Shown here: piece after piece, positions 41,307-61,835 of the stretch
Layout of the letters: every line of letters starts with the position of its first letter
Position numbering within the stretch: position 1 is the stretch's first letter
Assembly (NCBI GenBank): GCA_016946835.1
Contig: JACVTC010000032.1
Location: 1,411,601-1,475,600, forward strand
Length of the DNA stretch: 64,000 nucleotides
Reading direction: 5' to 3'
Source of the DNA: Neocallimastix lanati (nom. inval.)
Lineage: Eukaryota > Neocallimastigomycota > Neocallimastigomycetes > Neocallimastigales > Neocallimastigaceae
Position numbers and translations under genes: made by a program
The notes under the pieces: generated by a model
The model's database searches: none
What the model was told of the DNA's origin: nothing
What the model saw: only the letters and a program-made list of their open reading frames with translations

Positions 41307-44300
41307 ATGGAAGAGCAAGAACTTAGAAAAAGAATAAATATTCCTTTAAAAGATGAAATTGCTGAAGAAAAATTACCTTTGATTCAAGATGATGATGATA
41401 AAAAGTTAAAAGAAAAAAAAGCACTTAATGCTAAAGTAAATAAAAATAAGGAAAAATTTAATTAAATAAATTGAATTTAAATTAAATTAAATTAAATTAT
41501 TTTTATTATTTTTAAGTTGAAAATTATTGATTTATAAAAATCAAACTTTCTTAATAATATTCTATTAGGTTAAAGCAGAAAAGAAGAAACAAATTATTAT
41601 TGTTGCTGTCATAACGGTTCTTAGTTTATTTTCAAGATACTACAAAATAGCAAAGGCAAATGTTGTAGTGTAAATACGGATAATTTAAAATAATATATAC
41701 TATTTTTAAGATAAAGTTAAAGACTAATTTATATATTTAATAATATTTTCAATTTTATTGTTTAAATATTATTTTTTAAATATTATTTTTTAACTTAATT
41801 ATAGATGGGATGAAGCTCACTTTGGGTATATTTTTTTAAATATTATATTAATATAATATCTTCGTAAATATATTTATTAATTAATAATTGATATATTATA
41901 ATAGTTCATTTGCATCCGAATACATCAAACGTACTTTCTATTTTGATGTTCACCCACCTCTCGGTAAAATGTTAATTGCATTAGCTGGTTGGCTTTGTGG
42001 ATATGATGGTCAATTTGATTGGGATTCCTCTAAAGTTTTTCCAGAAAATGTTAACTATGTTTTTATGAGAGTATACTGCGCCACTTTTGGAGCTTTAATG
42101 GCACCATTAGCTTATTTAACTGCTAGAGAATTACATTTTTCTCAACTTACATGTATTATGGTTGGTCTTATGGTAATTTGTGAAAATGCATTTCTTACTA
42201 TTTCAAAGTTTGTTTTATTAGATCCATTCCTTCTGTTCTTCACTGCTTTAACATTTTATTTCTTAACAAGGTTTAAGAATGCAAGAGAAAAGTAATTAAT
42301 TTAATAATAATATTATTATTCTAATTTTCTTTTATATTATAACACATTTTTAATATTTGATAATAATTTATTATAATTATATTATTTAATAATTTTTAAT
42401 TTAATAGTCCATTTTCTTTAAATTGGTGGTTAAGTTTAGCTGGTCTTGGTGCTTCCCTTGGTATGGTTACAAGGTAAAATAATTTAATAATTATTAATGT
42501 ATGTTACACTGTTATTTCGAAAAAAATCTTATTTTATTATTAATACTGACTTTTTAATTTTAAATAGTGTCAAATGGGTTGGTTTATTCTCTGTTGCTCT
42601 TGTTGGTTTAGTAAATATTAATTATATATTATTATTGTCTAATATTTTTATATACCTAAAGTATATGAAATATATGATTTAATAATATTAAATATTATTT
42701 TATTTTGTTCTAATATTTTTTTTTTTTTAAAAAAAAAAAAAAAAGTATACTCTTTGGGAATTATGGGATTATATTGGTAAAGCAGGTGTTTCTTTAGTAA
42801 GTATTTTAATATGCAATAAATAAATAAATATGAATAATTAATTAAAATAAAAATTAATTCATTATGTTATGTTTTATTATGAAATATTTTATTTTATTTT
42901 ATTTTATTTTATTATATTCAATCTGTACTTTATATTCATATTCTACTATTTATTTTATTTTATTTTATTATATTATATTCAATCTGTACTTTATATTCAT
43001 ATTTTACTATTTATTTTATTTTATTTTATTATATTATATTCAATCTGTACTTTTTATTCATATTTTACTATTTAATTTATTTTATTATATTATATTCAAT
43101 CTGTACTTTATATTCATATTCTACTATTTATTTATTTTTTTTTATTTTATTTTATTTTATTTTATTTTATTTAATCTGTACTTTATTCATATCCTACTAT
43201 TTATTTTATTTTATTTTATTATATTTAATCTGTACTTTATATTTAATATTTTACTATTTATTTTATTTTATTTTATTTTTTATTTTTAATTTAATTTTTT
43301 ATTCTTAATTTTAAATTATAATAATACAGAAAGCCTATATTCTTCACTGGATTGCTAGAATTTTACTTTTAATTGTTTTACCGGTTTCAATTTATATGTT
43401 TAACTTTTATCTTCACTTTACTGTATTAAATAGATCGGGTTCTGGTGATGCTAATATGAGTTCATTATTCCAGGCTGGACTTGAAGGAATAGATTTTTCA
43501 CAAAATCCACTTGGTAAGTTTTTTTTAGCTATTTATCGATATATATATATTTTCGTTTAAATTAAATTTTTTAATTTAAAATGTTATTTACTAAATATAT
43601 ATACTCTATTAATTATTTTCCAATAATAATATTATAGATGTTGCTTATAATTCTAAAGTTACTATCAAGAACAATGCTTATGGTGGTGGTTTATTACACT
43701 CTCACATTCAACGTTATCCAGTAGGTTCTGAACAACAACAAATTACTTTATACCACTATAAGGATAGTAATAATGAATGGATTATTAAGAAGCCATGGGG
43801 TGAACCACAAGTCCCAGATGATGAAGTTGTTTATGTTAAGGATGGTGATATAATTAGATTAGGTAAAATTATAATACTTAAATATATAAACATATGTAAA
43901 ATAATGAATATTAATTCTTGTATTTTATTTATTACAATAATGTAATATTTAATTTAATAATTATTTTTTTATTTAAATTAAAATAATAGTTCATTCTGAA
44001 ACTGGTAGAAACCTTCATACTCACAACATTAAGGCACCAATATCAAAGAAATTTAATGAAGTTTCTGGTTATGGTAATGCCACTATTGGTGATGCAAATG
44101 ATCTTTGGAAAGTTGAAATAGTTAAAGATCAATATGATGCTAGTACTCATTCAATTCATGCATTATTAACTACTTTCCGTCTTAGACATGTTGAATCTGG
44201 ATGTTTACTTCAATCGTCTGGCGCTAACTATCCAGAATGGGGTTTTAAGCAATCTGAAGTTGTATGTGATAAACATGGTAATGACCATGCTTCTAAAAAC

Positions 44301-45117
44301 ATTTGGAATGTTGAAAGTCACTGGAATGATTTATGTATATATAAAATGATTTATATATAAATTATTATTAATTCTAATATATAAATATAGTATATTAATA
44401 TTAATTAAACAATATAAAATTTTTTTAATCTAAATAAATGTAATTTTCATAGTACCTGCTGCTCCATTAAAGATTTACAGATCATCATTTTTATCAAATT
44501 TTATTGATATTAACATTGGTATGTGGACTTCTAACAATTCATTAGTTCCAGATGAAGACCAGGAACCAGATCATCTTACTTCTGAAGCTTGGCAATGGCC
44601 TCTTGCTTTGGTTGGTATTCGTATTTGTGGTTGGGAAGATGGTGATGTTAAATATTACTTAATGGGTAATCCATTAACTTGGTGGTCTGCCTTTGCTTGT
44701 ATTTTATTTATTGGTCTTATTTCTTGTATTTATATCTTACTTAAAAAATGTCGAGCTTTACATTGGAAGAATGAAGAATGGAATAATTATTGGTATGATG
44801 CACTGGTTACTGTTGGAGGTTGGGCACTTCACTATTTCCCATCTTACTTGATGGGTCGTGTCTTATATTTGCACCACTATTTTCCAGCTATATACTATGG
44901 TATATTTATTGTAGCTTTTACATTAGAACATATTTCTAGTTATTTTAAATCGGCTAAGATTGTTGGTAAGGCAATTATTGCTTTATACTTAATATCAAAT
45001 ATTGGTTTCTTCTTCTATTTCGTTCAAATGAGTTACGGTTTCACTGGTCCATCAAGTAACATGAAATCCAAGCAATGGCTAAAGACTTGGTCTATGGCTG
45101 ATGAAGATGGTCTTTAG
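41307..45117 (+). CDS. PMT2: Dolichyl-phosphate-mannose--protein O-mannosyltransferase, PMT2 subfamily
   Basis: Eleven exons: 41307-41435, 41569-41669, 41805-41825, 41905-42291, 42408-42473, 42568-42610, 42746-42796, 43330-43513, 43638-43862, 43990-44334, 44453-45117 (738 aa, family-like). The ER membrane enzyme transfers mannose from Dol-P-Man to Ser/Thr of secreted proteins. The catalytic DE motif is ANVVVWDEAHFG (Asp79-Glu80), then [34 protein letters not shown] and SVKWVGLF. The luminal MIR region carries [52 protein letters not shown] and [12 protein letters not shown], closest to yeast Pmt2. The C-terminal membrane part has [20 protein letters not shown]. Exon 3 is only 21 nt. The 533-nt intron 7 is filled by a tandem array. 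Pmt2-type enzymes normally pair with a Pmt1-type partner, not present here. Confidence 0.93.
42880..43290. repeat. Minisatellite inside PMT2 intron 7
   Basis: Six copies of a unit of about 55-74 bp marked by ATCTGTACTTT followed by ATTCATATTNTACTATTTAT, with variable (ATTTT)n fillers. The words begin near 42921, 42982, 43043, 43099, 43173 and 43228. It creates long spurious Phe/Tyr-rich open frames. Confidence 0.93.
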
Positions 45118-46335
45118 ATTCATAAGAGTTAATAGAAATGATATTTAATTTCTTTATCATATAATATATATATTTTTACATTCTATTTTAAAAATATATT
45201 TAATTACTTTTATTAAAATATAATATATAATATCAAAAATAAGTAAAAGAATTATAAAAAATAAAAAATAAAAAAATAAAAAAAAATAAAAAAAAAAAAA
45301 AAAAGACAAAAAAAAAAGACAAATAAAAGAAGAGAAAGAAAAAACTAAATCAATTAAATATATATATATATATCATTAATAAAAATCAAACAAAAAAGAT
45401 AGATATTCTTTTTTATTTTATAAGTATACTTTTAAACTTTGATTATAGAATATTATATTATAGTTATACGAAAAAAGTAAATAATATATATATAATATAT
45501 TCAGTTTTAATAATAAATAAAATAAAAAATAATAATAATAATTAATTAATTAATTTTGATCGTTTATTAGTATTGATTGAATCGTTTTACTTTATTATTT
45601 TTATTTTTTTTTTTTTATTTGAAAAAAAAATAAACATAAATATTTATGTTTAATTGTATTTTTAGTTATATTAATACATGGAATAATAATAATAATAGAG
45701 ATAATGAAAATGATTATGTCCAAATATTAAAAATTAATATATAACTTTTAAAATTTATCATTGTTTTCATTAACTTTATTTTCTATTAAAATTTATTTTA
45801 AATATTTTTTTATTTGATACGTTATTTTTTAATCTTAATATGTTAATAATGTATTTTTACACAATAATGTATATAATATATTAATACTAATTAATAATTA
45901 ATAAATAAATAAAAGTACATTCTTTTCCTTGTCAATAATAATAATAATAATATTAATAATAAATAAAACAACTTATTATACAATTAATACATAGACACGA
46001 ACATAATGGGTACGCATTTCCATTTGTGCCCATACAGTAATTACTGCATGTGTGATGATATATGACATACTAATAGCATTGTCGCTCAAAACACGTCGTT
46101 AAACGTCTACTTGGCGCTGAATTCTTTATACATTCTTACATATATCTTCATTGACCACAAGTATCAGAACGAGAACCGCTCACTCCCCAGTGGATGTAAC
46201 CATTAGCGTGTTGGAATTTATCCAGCCTAATTCCTTTAGAATTAACTGGAAACATCATCAAGGACTATGATTAATTTGGGGATCGTGCTAGATTCGATTA
46301 ATTTGTAGTATAGTGTCAGGGTAAGGTGAAGGAAC
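45118..46335. other. Convergent spacer with a non-repetitive island
   Basis: 45118-45990 is simple A/T sequence. 45990-46335 is markedly richer in G/C and mixed in composition (for example CGAGAACCGCTCACTCCCCA near 46170), with a weak hairpin from ATGGGTAC and GTGCCCAT (46007-46034). No open frame or tRNA fold was recognised. It abuts the MITE-like element. Confidence 0.45.
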
Positions 46336-46439
46336 AGTGCATTTCACAATGTGGCGTATTTTTGTATGTAATTTGTTTTTTTAATAATCAAATAAATAAT
46401 AATTAAATAAATAATAAGTAAATAAATAATAAATATTTT

Positions 46440-46471
<32 letters not shown>

Positions 46472-46687
46472 ATTCAATTATATAAATAATTTTTTATAAT
46501 TCTTTTTTAATAGAATATATTATTATTTCTTTTGAAATAATTATTTAATAATATATTTAATTGAAAAAATATATTACTATTTCTTTTAAAATAATAATTA
46601 TTTATATATTTATTTATTATTGTATAGAATATCTTAAAAATGTATGGCTTTATTTATAAAATTATACTCCACATTGCTAAATGCACT
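46336..46687. mobile_element. MITE-like element, about 350 bp
   Basis: Left end AGTGCATTTCACAATGTGGC (46336-46355) and, on the opposite strand from 46687, AGTGCATTTAGCAATGTGGA are inverted repeats, 17 of 20 matching. The interior is A/T-rich with no coding capacity and contains a rough internal duplication (TATTTCTTTT-AAATAAT twice, about 46525-46605). The ends resemble those of the MULE copies. No clear target-site duplication was found. Confidence 0.6.
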
Positions 46688-47209
46688 ATTACTCAATACA
46701 AATAATTTATACCTAACCTATAGGCAAATTTATTAATTAATATGAAATTCATAATTCAAAGATTTAATATTCAATGATTATAAATTTTATTTTATTTTTT
46801 TATTATTATCATTATCATTATTATCATTTTTTTTTTTTTTGGTATAATAAAAAATATTTTTGAAAAATATTAAAAATATAATTAAAAAAAAAAAAAAAAA
46901 CAACGAACAGAAATTAAACAAAAAATAGAAAAAAAATATATATATATATATATAAATAAAATAAAAAATAAAATAAGATTAAATAATAAAAATTATCAAA
47001 CTAAAACGTAGATATATATATATATATAGTTAAATATAGAAAGTGTTAAAATGTAGCAATTATTGTTATGCCTGTCTATCATATCCTTTATAATTTTATT
47101 TATTTTTATTATCTACCAGTAGTATAAATTTAAAAAATGAATGATATTGTTGACAAAATTTTATAAATAATGACGGCGATTTTTTTTTTTTTTTTGTGAA
47201 TTATCGAAA
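46688..47209. other. 3' flank of the cyclin gene
   Basis: A/T-rich, with a T run just after the stop codon (47180-47195, + strand). No gene seen. Confidence 0.55.
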
Positions 47210-55683
<8,474 letters not shown>

Positions 55684-57144
55684 TTTCCTTTTTTTAGAAA
55701 AAATAATATGTACAATAAAAAAGAAGAGAAATAAAATAAATAAAGAAAAGAAAAAAAAATTAAAATTATATAATTACTTTGATTAGCATAATATATATAT
55801 TATTATTTTATATATATATTTAAGCTTGTAAATATATATTCTTATTTTAAATTTTTATTTTTAATTTTTATTTTTAAATTTTTTTATTCATTTTTTTTTT
55901 TATTTGGGTCAATGTTATATATTTTATTGCAGGATAAAATAGATATATAATGCTTTATTTTTTATTTTTTTAAACTTTTAATAAAATAGATATATAATAC
56001 TTTATTTTTTGAACTTTTAATAAAAAGAAATATAAATATAGATGTATATGATGTATATTTAAATCTTATAAATAATAATAATAAAATTTAAAAAAAATTT
56101 TTTTTATATTTTTAATAATATTATTTTTTAATATTAATAAAATTAATTTAATTTTATTAAATTACGGAAAATATTTTAAATAATTTAATAATAAAATTTG
56201 TAAAAATATTTTTAATTATATAATAAAGTTTAAATAAAAATAATACAAAATTAAAAAGTTTAATTATATAAAAATAAAAAAGTTTTTTTTTTTTTTTTTT
56301 TTTAAATTTTAATTGATAATTATTTTCAAATTATTAGAATTTGTATTAATGGAATTATTTTATTCGATATTAAAATAAAATACAAAATTGTATTGTGATT
56401 TATTATTTATTATTTATATAAATGAAAAAATATATCTAATAATATTATATTAATGTATAATTATTGATAATCAATAAAACGTTTAGTAATAAAATACAAA
56501 TCAATACTTCATCATTATCTATCATCTGTTATCTATTATTTTTTTTAACAAAAATTTAAATTTAAATTAATTTAATAATAATAATAATAAATAATAAAAT
56601 TATTATTTATATCTATTATATTTTATTCGCTTTACTATATTACATTTTATATAATTATATGAATGTATGATATATATTTTCATATCCTATTTTTTTTTAT
56701 TTAATTCAAAAAAAAAAAAAAAAAAAAAAAATAAAAATAAAAATAAAAATAAATATATATATATAATAAATATTATAATTAAATTGAAAATGAAAATAAA
56801 AAAAAGAAAATTAAAAAAAAAAAAAAAATAAAAAAAAAAAAATAAATAAGAAAAAGTATCTAAATAAACAAATAAATAAATAAATAAATAAAAAAATAAA
56901 TTAAAATATTTATTTACTTTTTAATTATTATAAAAAATATATTATATAATAAGTTTAAATTTGCTTATATTTCTAATATATAGTTAGAATCAGATATAAT
57001 TATTTATATTTAAAAGTATTATTGTAAATACACATATACATAAAATAAAAATATAAATAAAATTAGGGTTAACAGTATATGAAAATAATATTATTATTTA
57101 TATTAATATTAATAATCATTTTAAATTTAAAAAAATTTTTAAAC
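55684..57144. other. Intergenic A/T-rich spacer
   Basis: A/T runs only, with a repeated segment ATAAAATAGATATATAAT (about 55932-55949 and 55981-55998) and an A run near 56711-56730. No gene seen. Confidence 0.6.
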
Positions 57145-58360
57145 TTAAATTATTATATATAGAATGTATAGAATTGATATTAATATGATATGATTTGTAT
57201 TTATATTATATTTTAACTTTGCGTTTGAAACTACCATTACAACTTTTGGACTATCATAATATTTAGTAAGATCTTGTGGGGGATCAGCAATTTCCCATCC
57301 TAATTCCTGTAAGATCTTTAGAACATTTGGACCAATAGCTCCATATTCATGTCTTTTTCCATTTTTATCTTTTCCATACTGTTCATACATCATACTTAAT
57401 GTTTTTCCTTGTAATGGTGAAACATCTGAAATCATAATAAAGTCAGGTCTATTTTAAAATTATTATAATAAATTTATTTATTATATAATATAATTAAATA
57501 GAATTTAAAAAAAAAAATAAATAAATGAAATTAAATTAAAAAAAAAAAGAAAGGCATTAAAATATATATATATAATATATATATATATATATTATTATTA
57601 TTATTATACATTAAAAAGTATTATATAAATGTACATATAATAAAATAGTAAAATATTAACATTAAAAATAATTATAAAAAAAATTGATATATTACTTACG
57701 AAAATTTATATTCATCACTTAAATGAGCAATTGAAGTACCTTGTAAAAATTCTTTATCCTTTGTATATAGATTAATTCTATCTCCATTTGAGGTTTGAAA
57801 AACAAGTGATCCAGTTTTATTTGAAGCTACTTCTAATACATGTTTAGCAGCTTGATATGGTCCAACTGAACGAATAAATTCATTATGATATTGTAATGGT
57901 GATACTAAACCTAATGTACTTGAAAATTTCATAATAATATTATTATATGTATTTAAGGATACATTATTTTGTGTAGATACCACATTCTTATCAAAAATTT
58001 GAATTGATCTCCAATTCGAAACATATGTATTATTAATTAAAGATAAACCCGGGGTTAAAAAGTCTTGATCATCAATAACTTTTGCTACTAATGAAAAATA
58101 TTTTTGGAATGCAGTGGCAAATCCAAGTCCATGAATTAATTCATGAATTACGACATATTCAAAATCAATTTGACCATCTTCAATAACAGGATCACCCTTT
58201 TATTTTATTTATTTTTTATTTTATTTATTTTTTATTTTATTTATTTTTTTTTTGTAATCATTTAAATTAATTTTAAAAGATTGGTTTTATATTTAGTAAA
58301 AAATTATAATGATTATAATTTTTAATCCATTTTTTAATTATTTATTAATATTAGTATTAA

Positions 58361-58433
<73 letters not shown>

Positions 58434-58695
58434 TATTATTATTTTGTTAAATAAGAGATTAAATTTTATTTATATAAAAAGAATTACAATGATTATTTTT
58501 AACTACTTACAGAAAAATAAAATGAATAATCTGAATTGAAATCTGAAGTAATATCTGTTGCAAGATAAATACCTATATCATCCATCTGTTTTACCAATGG
58601 CTAATTATATTTATATTGCATTATAATTTATATAGTCATTAATTATAATATATATATATATAGGATTTATTTTTATAATTATAAATTTATATGAT

Positions 58696-58734
<39 letters not shown>

Positions 58735-59439
58735 TACCTGTGGATATAAAAATTTATTACCATTATCATTTAATATATGATAAGCAGAAGCAGCAGCGGA
58801 TCCAATTGAAGAATTATTTTCGCAAAAATTATCATCTTTTACTTCACAAAAACTATATAACGAAGCTTGAACAATAATTTGAGTCTTAATTTTTAAAGCA
58901 ATAGCAATTTTTTGAGTAGCCTTTTCAAAAGAATATTTTGCTTTTTCACAAATATTTGGTGTTGCTTGACAATAGAATTGAATATCAAAAGCTGAGGAAG
59001 GCCGTATTTCATCATCAATATCATAATCTTCATCAAAATTAAAAATGGTCCCTGAATCTAATGTATTTTTATTTGGATAAGCAGTAAGATTTCCTTTTTC
59101 AATAATTTCTGCTATTTTATCAACATCTGGTCTATCATATTCTACGTTATGTCTTTGACCATCATGAAAATTATGGTCAAATTTTTTTGGTTTATGTTGT
59201 TTTAGTGAACGTTTTGGTCTTATTTTGGTTTTAGGAATATCTTCAGGACAAACAGAAATATAATTATGACTTCCATGTCCAATAACACCTAAAGATTTTT
59301 CATCTAATATATATATTGGTTCTTTATTGTCTTTACATTGTCCGGATTTATTTGTGAAATTTATGTCTTCATGTGCCAATACTATTGATATTATTATATT
59401 AGATAATAAATAAATAACCACTTTTTGTATTGCTATCAT
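57145..59439 (-). CDS. Secreted HExxH zinc metalloprotease, possibly GPI-anchored
   Basis: Four exons: 59439-58738, 58600-58511, 58196-57700, 57448-57145 (530 aa). Met at 59439 is followed by a signal peptide (MIAIQKVVIYLLSNIIISIV LA). The prodomain-like part is charged. The active site is VVIHELIHGLGFATAF: His282, Glu283 and His286. The canonical HExxHxxGxxH third His is missing. A plausible distal ligand is His422 in GTSIAHLSDEY, close to PDFIMIS, which fits a Met-turn (Met435). This spacing recalls leishmanolysin-like metzincins with a long insertion between the HExxH and the third His. The C-terminus has a small-residue site (VVSNAK) before a hydrophobic tail (HIILISILYILYIII) ending at the stop, as in GPI-anchored fungal proteins. 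Substrate unknown. Cysteines in exon 1 suggest an extracytoplasmic fold. Intron 2 holds a TTA array (58353-58441). Confidence 0.85.
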
Positions 59440-59849
59440 TATTAAAATATTTTTATATCTCAAAAATAGTATTTAATATACTTTCTAATTGTCATATAAA
59501 TTTTTTACTTAATACTAAAAATATATATCTCCTTTGATATGCTAGTATATATTTTCAAATAGTTTTAAAGTTATTGATTTTATATTTACAAGTTTATATT
59601 AAAAAACAATTCCAATATTTATATTTTCTTCTTATCTAGTTAATAGAACGTATATTTCCTTTTTTTTATTAGTTTTAGTTTATATATATATGTATAAGTA
59701 TATATATTGTTTCTTTATTTAATTTTCCTTAATTTACATTAATATATATAAAATATTGATAGAATTGTAATTTATTTTAATATTCAAGATTTATTTTTTT
59801 ATATTTTTTTTCCAATGGAATTATTTAAGAAAATCAATTTACAATTATG

Positions 59850-59888
<39 letters not shown>

Positions 59889-60966
59889 TTATTAAAACTA
59901 TATTTTTAAGATATATATTATATAAAAATTACCATCAAAAAAATAAAATGAAAAAAAAGGAATATAAAAAAAGGAAGGAATATGAAATAAAATAAGAAAT
60001 AAAAAAAATAATAATTAACAAAACTTTCTCTGTACCAATAAAATAATATAATGAAATTATAATAATACAATTATTAAAAAATTGAAATTTTGAAAAATAA
60101 ATAGTCTTAGTCATAATTATTTACATTATTATTAATAAAATAAATAATTAAATATATTATATGTTAATTATATAAAATTTATATAATACATATAATGAAT
60201 AAATGCAAATTATTTTAAATGTCATAATAGTAATTATATTTTATATCAAATAAAATCGAAAATTTTTATATACTATTAAAGTATAAAAAAAAAACAGAAA
60301 AAACTTGTGAGGCAATATATTAATAATTTAATCCAATATGTTGTAATTAAAATTAAAGTAAAAACAAATAAAATTATTTTATTTAATATTATATAATAAT
60401 ATAATAATTTTTAATTAAATCTTTATTTTTATTTTATTTTAAAATACTTTTCATAAATTTTTATATATAATAAAAAGAAAATATGTTGAAAATTACTATT
60501 ATTTTTTTTTTAAAAAATTTTGTAATTATCAATCAATAAACAATTCAATAAAAAAAAATATTTATAAAATTTTCCAATTAATAGTGAAATAATAATTAGT
60601 AAGGTTAATAAAAAGTTTATTAATAATTATAGTTTTTATAAAAAAAAATTAAAATTTAATTTAAAAATTAAATTTTAATTTTAATTTTTATATATATATT
60701 ACATAAATTACTTTTATTATACATTATATTATTTATAGTTTTGACTTACATAAATTACAGTATAATTAAATAATTAATTTAATAAATTAATTAAAATGAA
60801 TGAATTAATACATAAAATTTTAATAAATATTATAGATAAAATAAATGAATACATAACAAGTAATTTAATTAATAATGGGGGATATTTCGAAATTTTCTAT
60901 TAAAAAAAATTGAATAAAAAAAAAATTTTTTTTAAAAATATTTAATATGAGAGTTTTGTATTTCAA
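59440..60966. other. Intergenic A/T-rich spacer
   Basis: Protease promoter side, poly-A tract at 59851-59885. A motif GGGGGATATTTCG at 60877-60889 resembles the MULE/MITE end. No gene seen. Confidence 0.55.
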
Positions 60967-61325
60967 GGGGGAGTGTGCATTTCGAAAATTTTTATTACAA
61001 AAATTTGTATTTTGTTGTATGGCTTAAATATTTTTAATTTTAAGCCACTTAATTTTATTAAAAATTTAATGAATAATAATTAATTAATTAAATAAATAAA
61101 ATTACAATTTTCAAAAATTTTCAAACACGTAATCTTACGTGGGGCGTATATCTAATTGTATCATAATTTTGTGGCTTTTTTCTACAATTTTTAAAAAGCC
61201 ATATATTCATAATATGGCGTGAATAATAAATGTGGTGATATTTTATGACGAAAATTTATAAGCCACCAAGAATTTGGCGAAATTTAACTGGACGAAATTC
61301 AACTTTTGGCGAAATACAACACTTC
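60967..61325. mobile_element. MITE-like element, or 5' end of the intact MULE
   Basis: Left end GGGGAGTGTGCATTTCGAAA (from 60967). The right end, read on the opposite strand from 61325, is GAAGTGTTGTATTTCGCCAA. They are inverted and share AGTGT(T)G(C/T)ATTTCG. The interior (359 bp in total) has GGCTTAAA, AAGCCAC, GTGGGGCGTAT and GTGGCTTTTT words, as at other copies, and no open frame. It sits 510 bp upstream of the transposase start, so it may instead be the subterminal region of that transposon. Confidence 0.5.
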
Positions 61326-61359
61326 AATAAATAATAATTAGGTTAGGTATTTCTATTTA

Positions 61360-61645
61360 ACATTGAAAAATTAAATAAAAATAAATAAACATTTTATTTT
61401 TTAATGCTTAAAAAATAAAATAAAAATAAGAAATAAGAAAACTTTTTTTTTAAACATTGAAAAATAAAATAAAAATAAATAAACATTTTATTTTTTAAGC
61501 ATCAAAAAATAAAAAAAAAAAAAAAATAAGAAATAAGAAAACTTCTTTTTTAAACATTAAAAAATAAAATAAAAATAAATAAAAATTTATTTTTTAAGCA
61601 TTAAAAAATAAAAAAAATAAAATAAAACAAAAAATAAAAAATAAA
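61360..61645. repeat. Three tandem units of about 92-100 bp upstream of the MULE
   Basis: Each unit begins ACATT(G/A)AAAAA and contains AAAATAAATAAA(C)ATTT and TTTTTTAAGCAT-like words, starting near 61362, 61455 and 61555. Confidence 0.75.
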
Positions 61646-61835
61646 AATAAAAATAAATAAATAAAATAGTAAATAAAGAAATAATAAATAATTAATATTT
61701 AAATAATTATTTAAATAATTATATAATTAATTAAAAAAAGGTTTATTATTTTAAATATTAAAAAAAAAAAAAAAAGTTTCAAAGCATTTAAAAGTATATT
61801 TATTAAAATATTTTATTGAAAAATTTTAATTATTA

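Noticed and set aside
42864-43289. Phe/Tyr-rich 141-aa membrane protein
   Set aside because: It lies wholly in a minisatellite within a PMT2 intron and repeats with the DNA unit.
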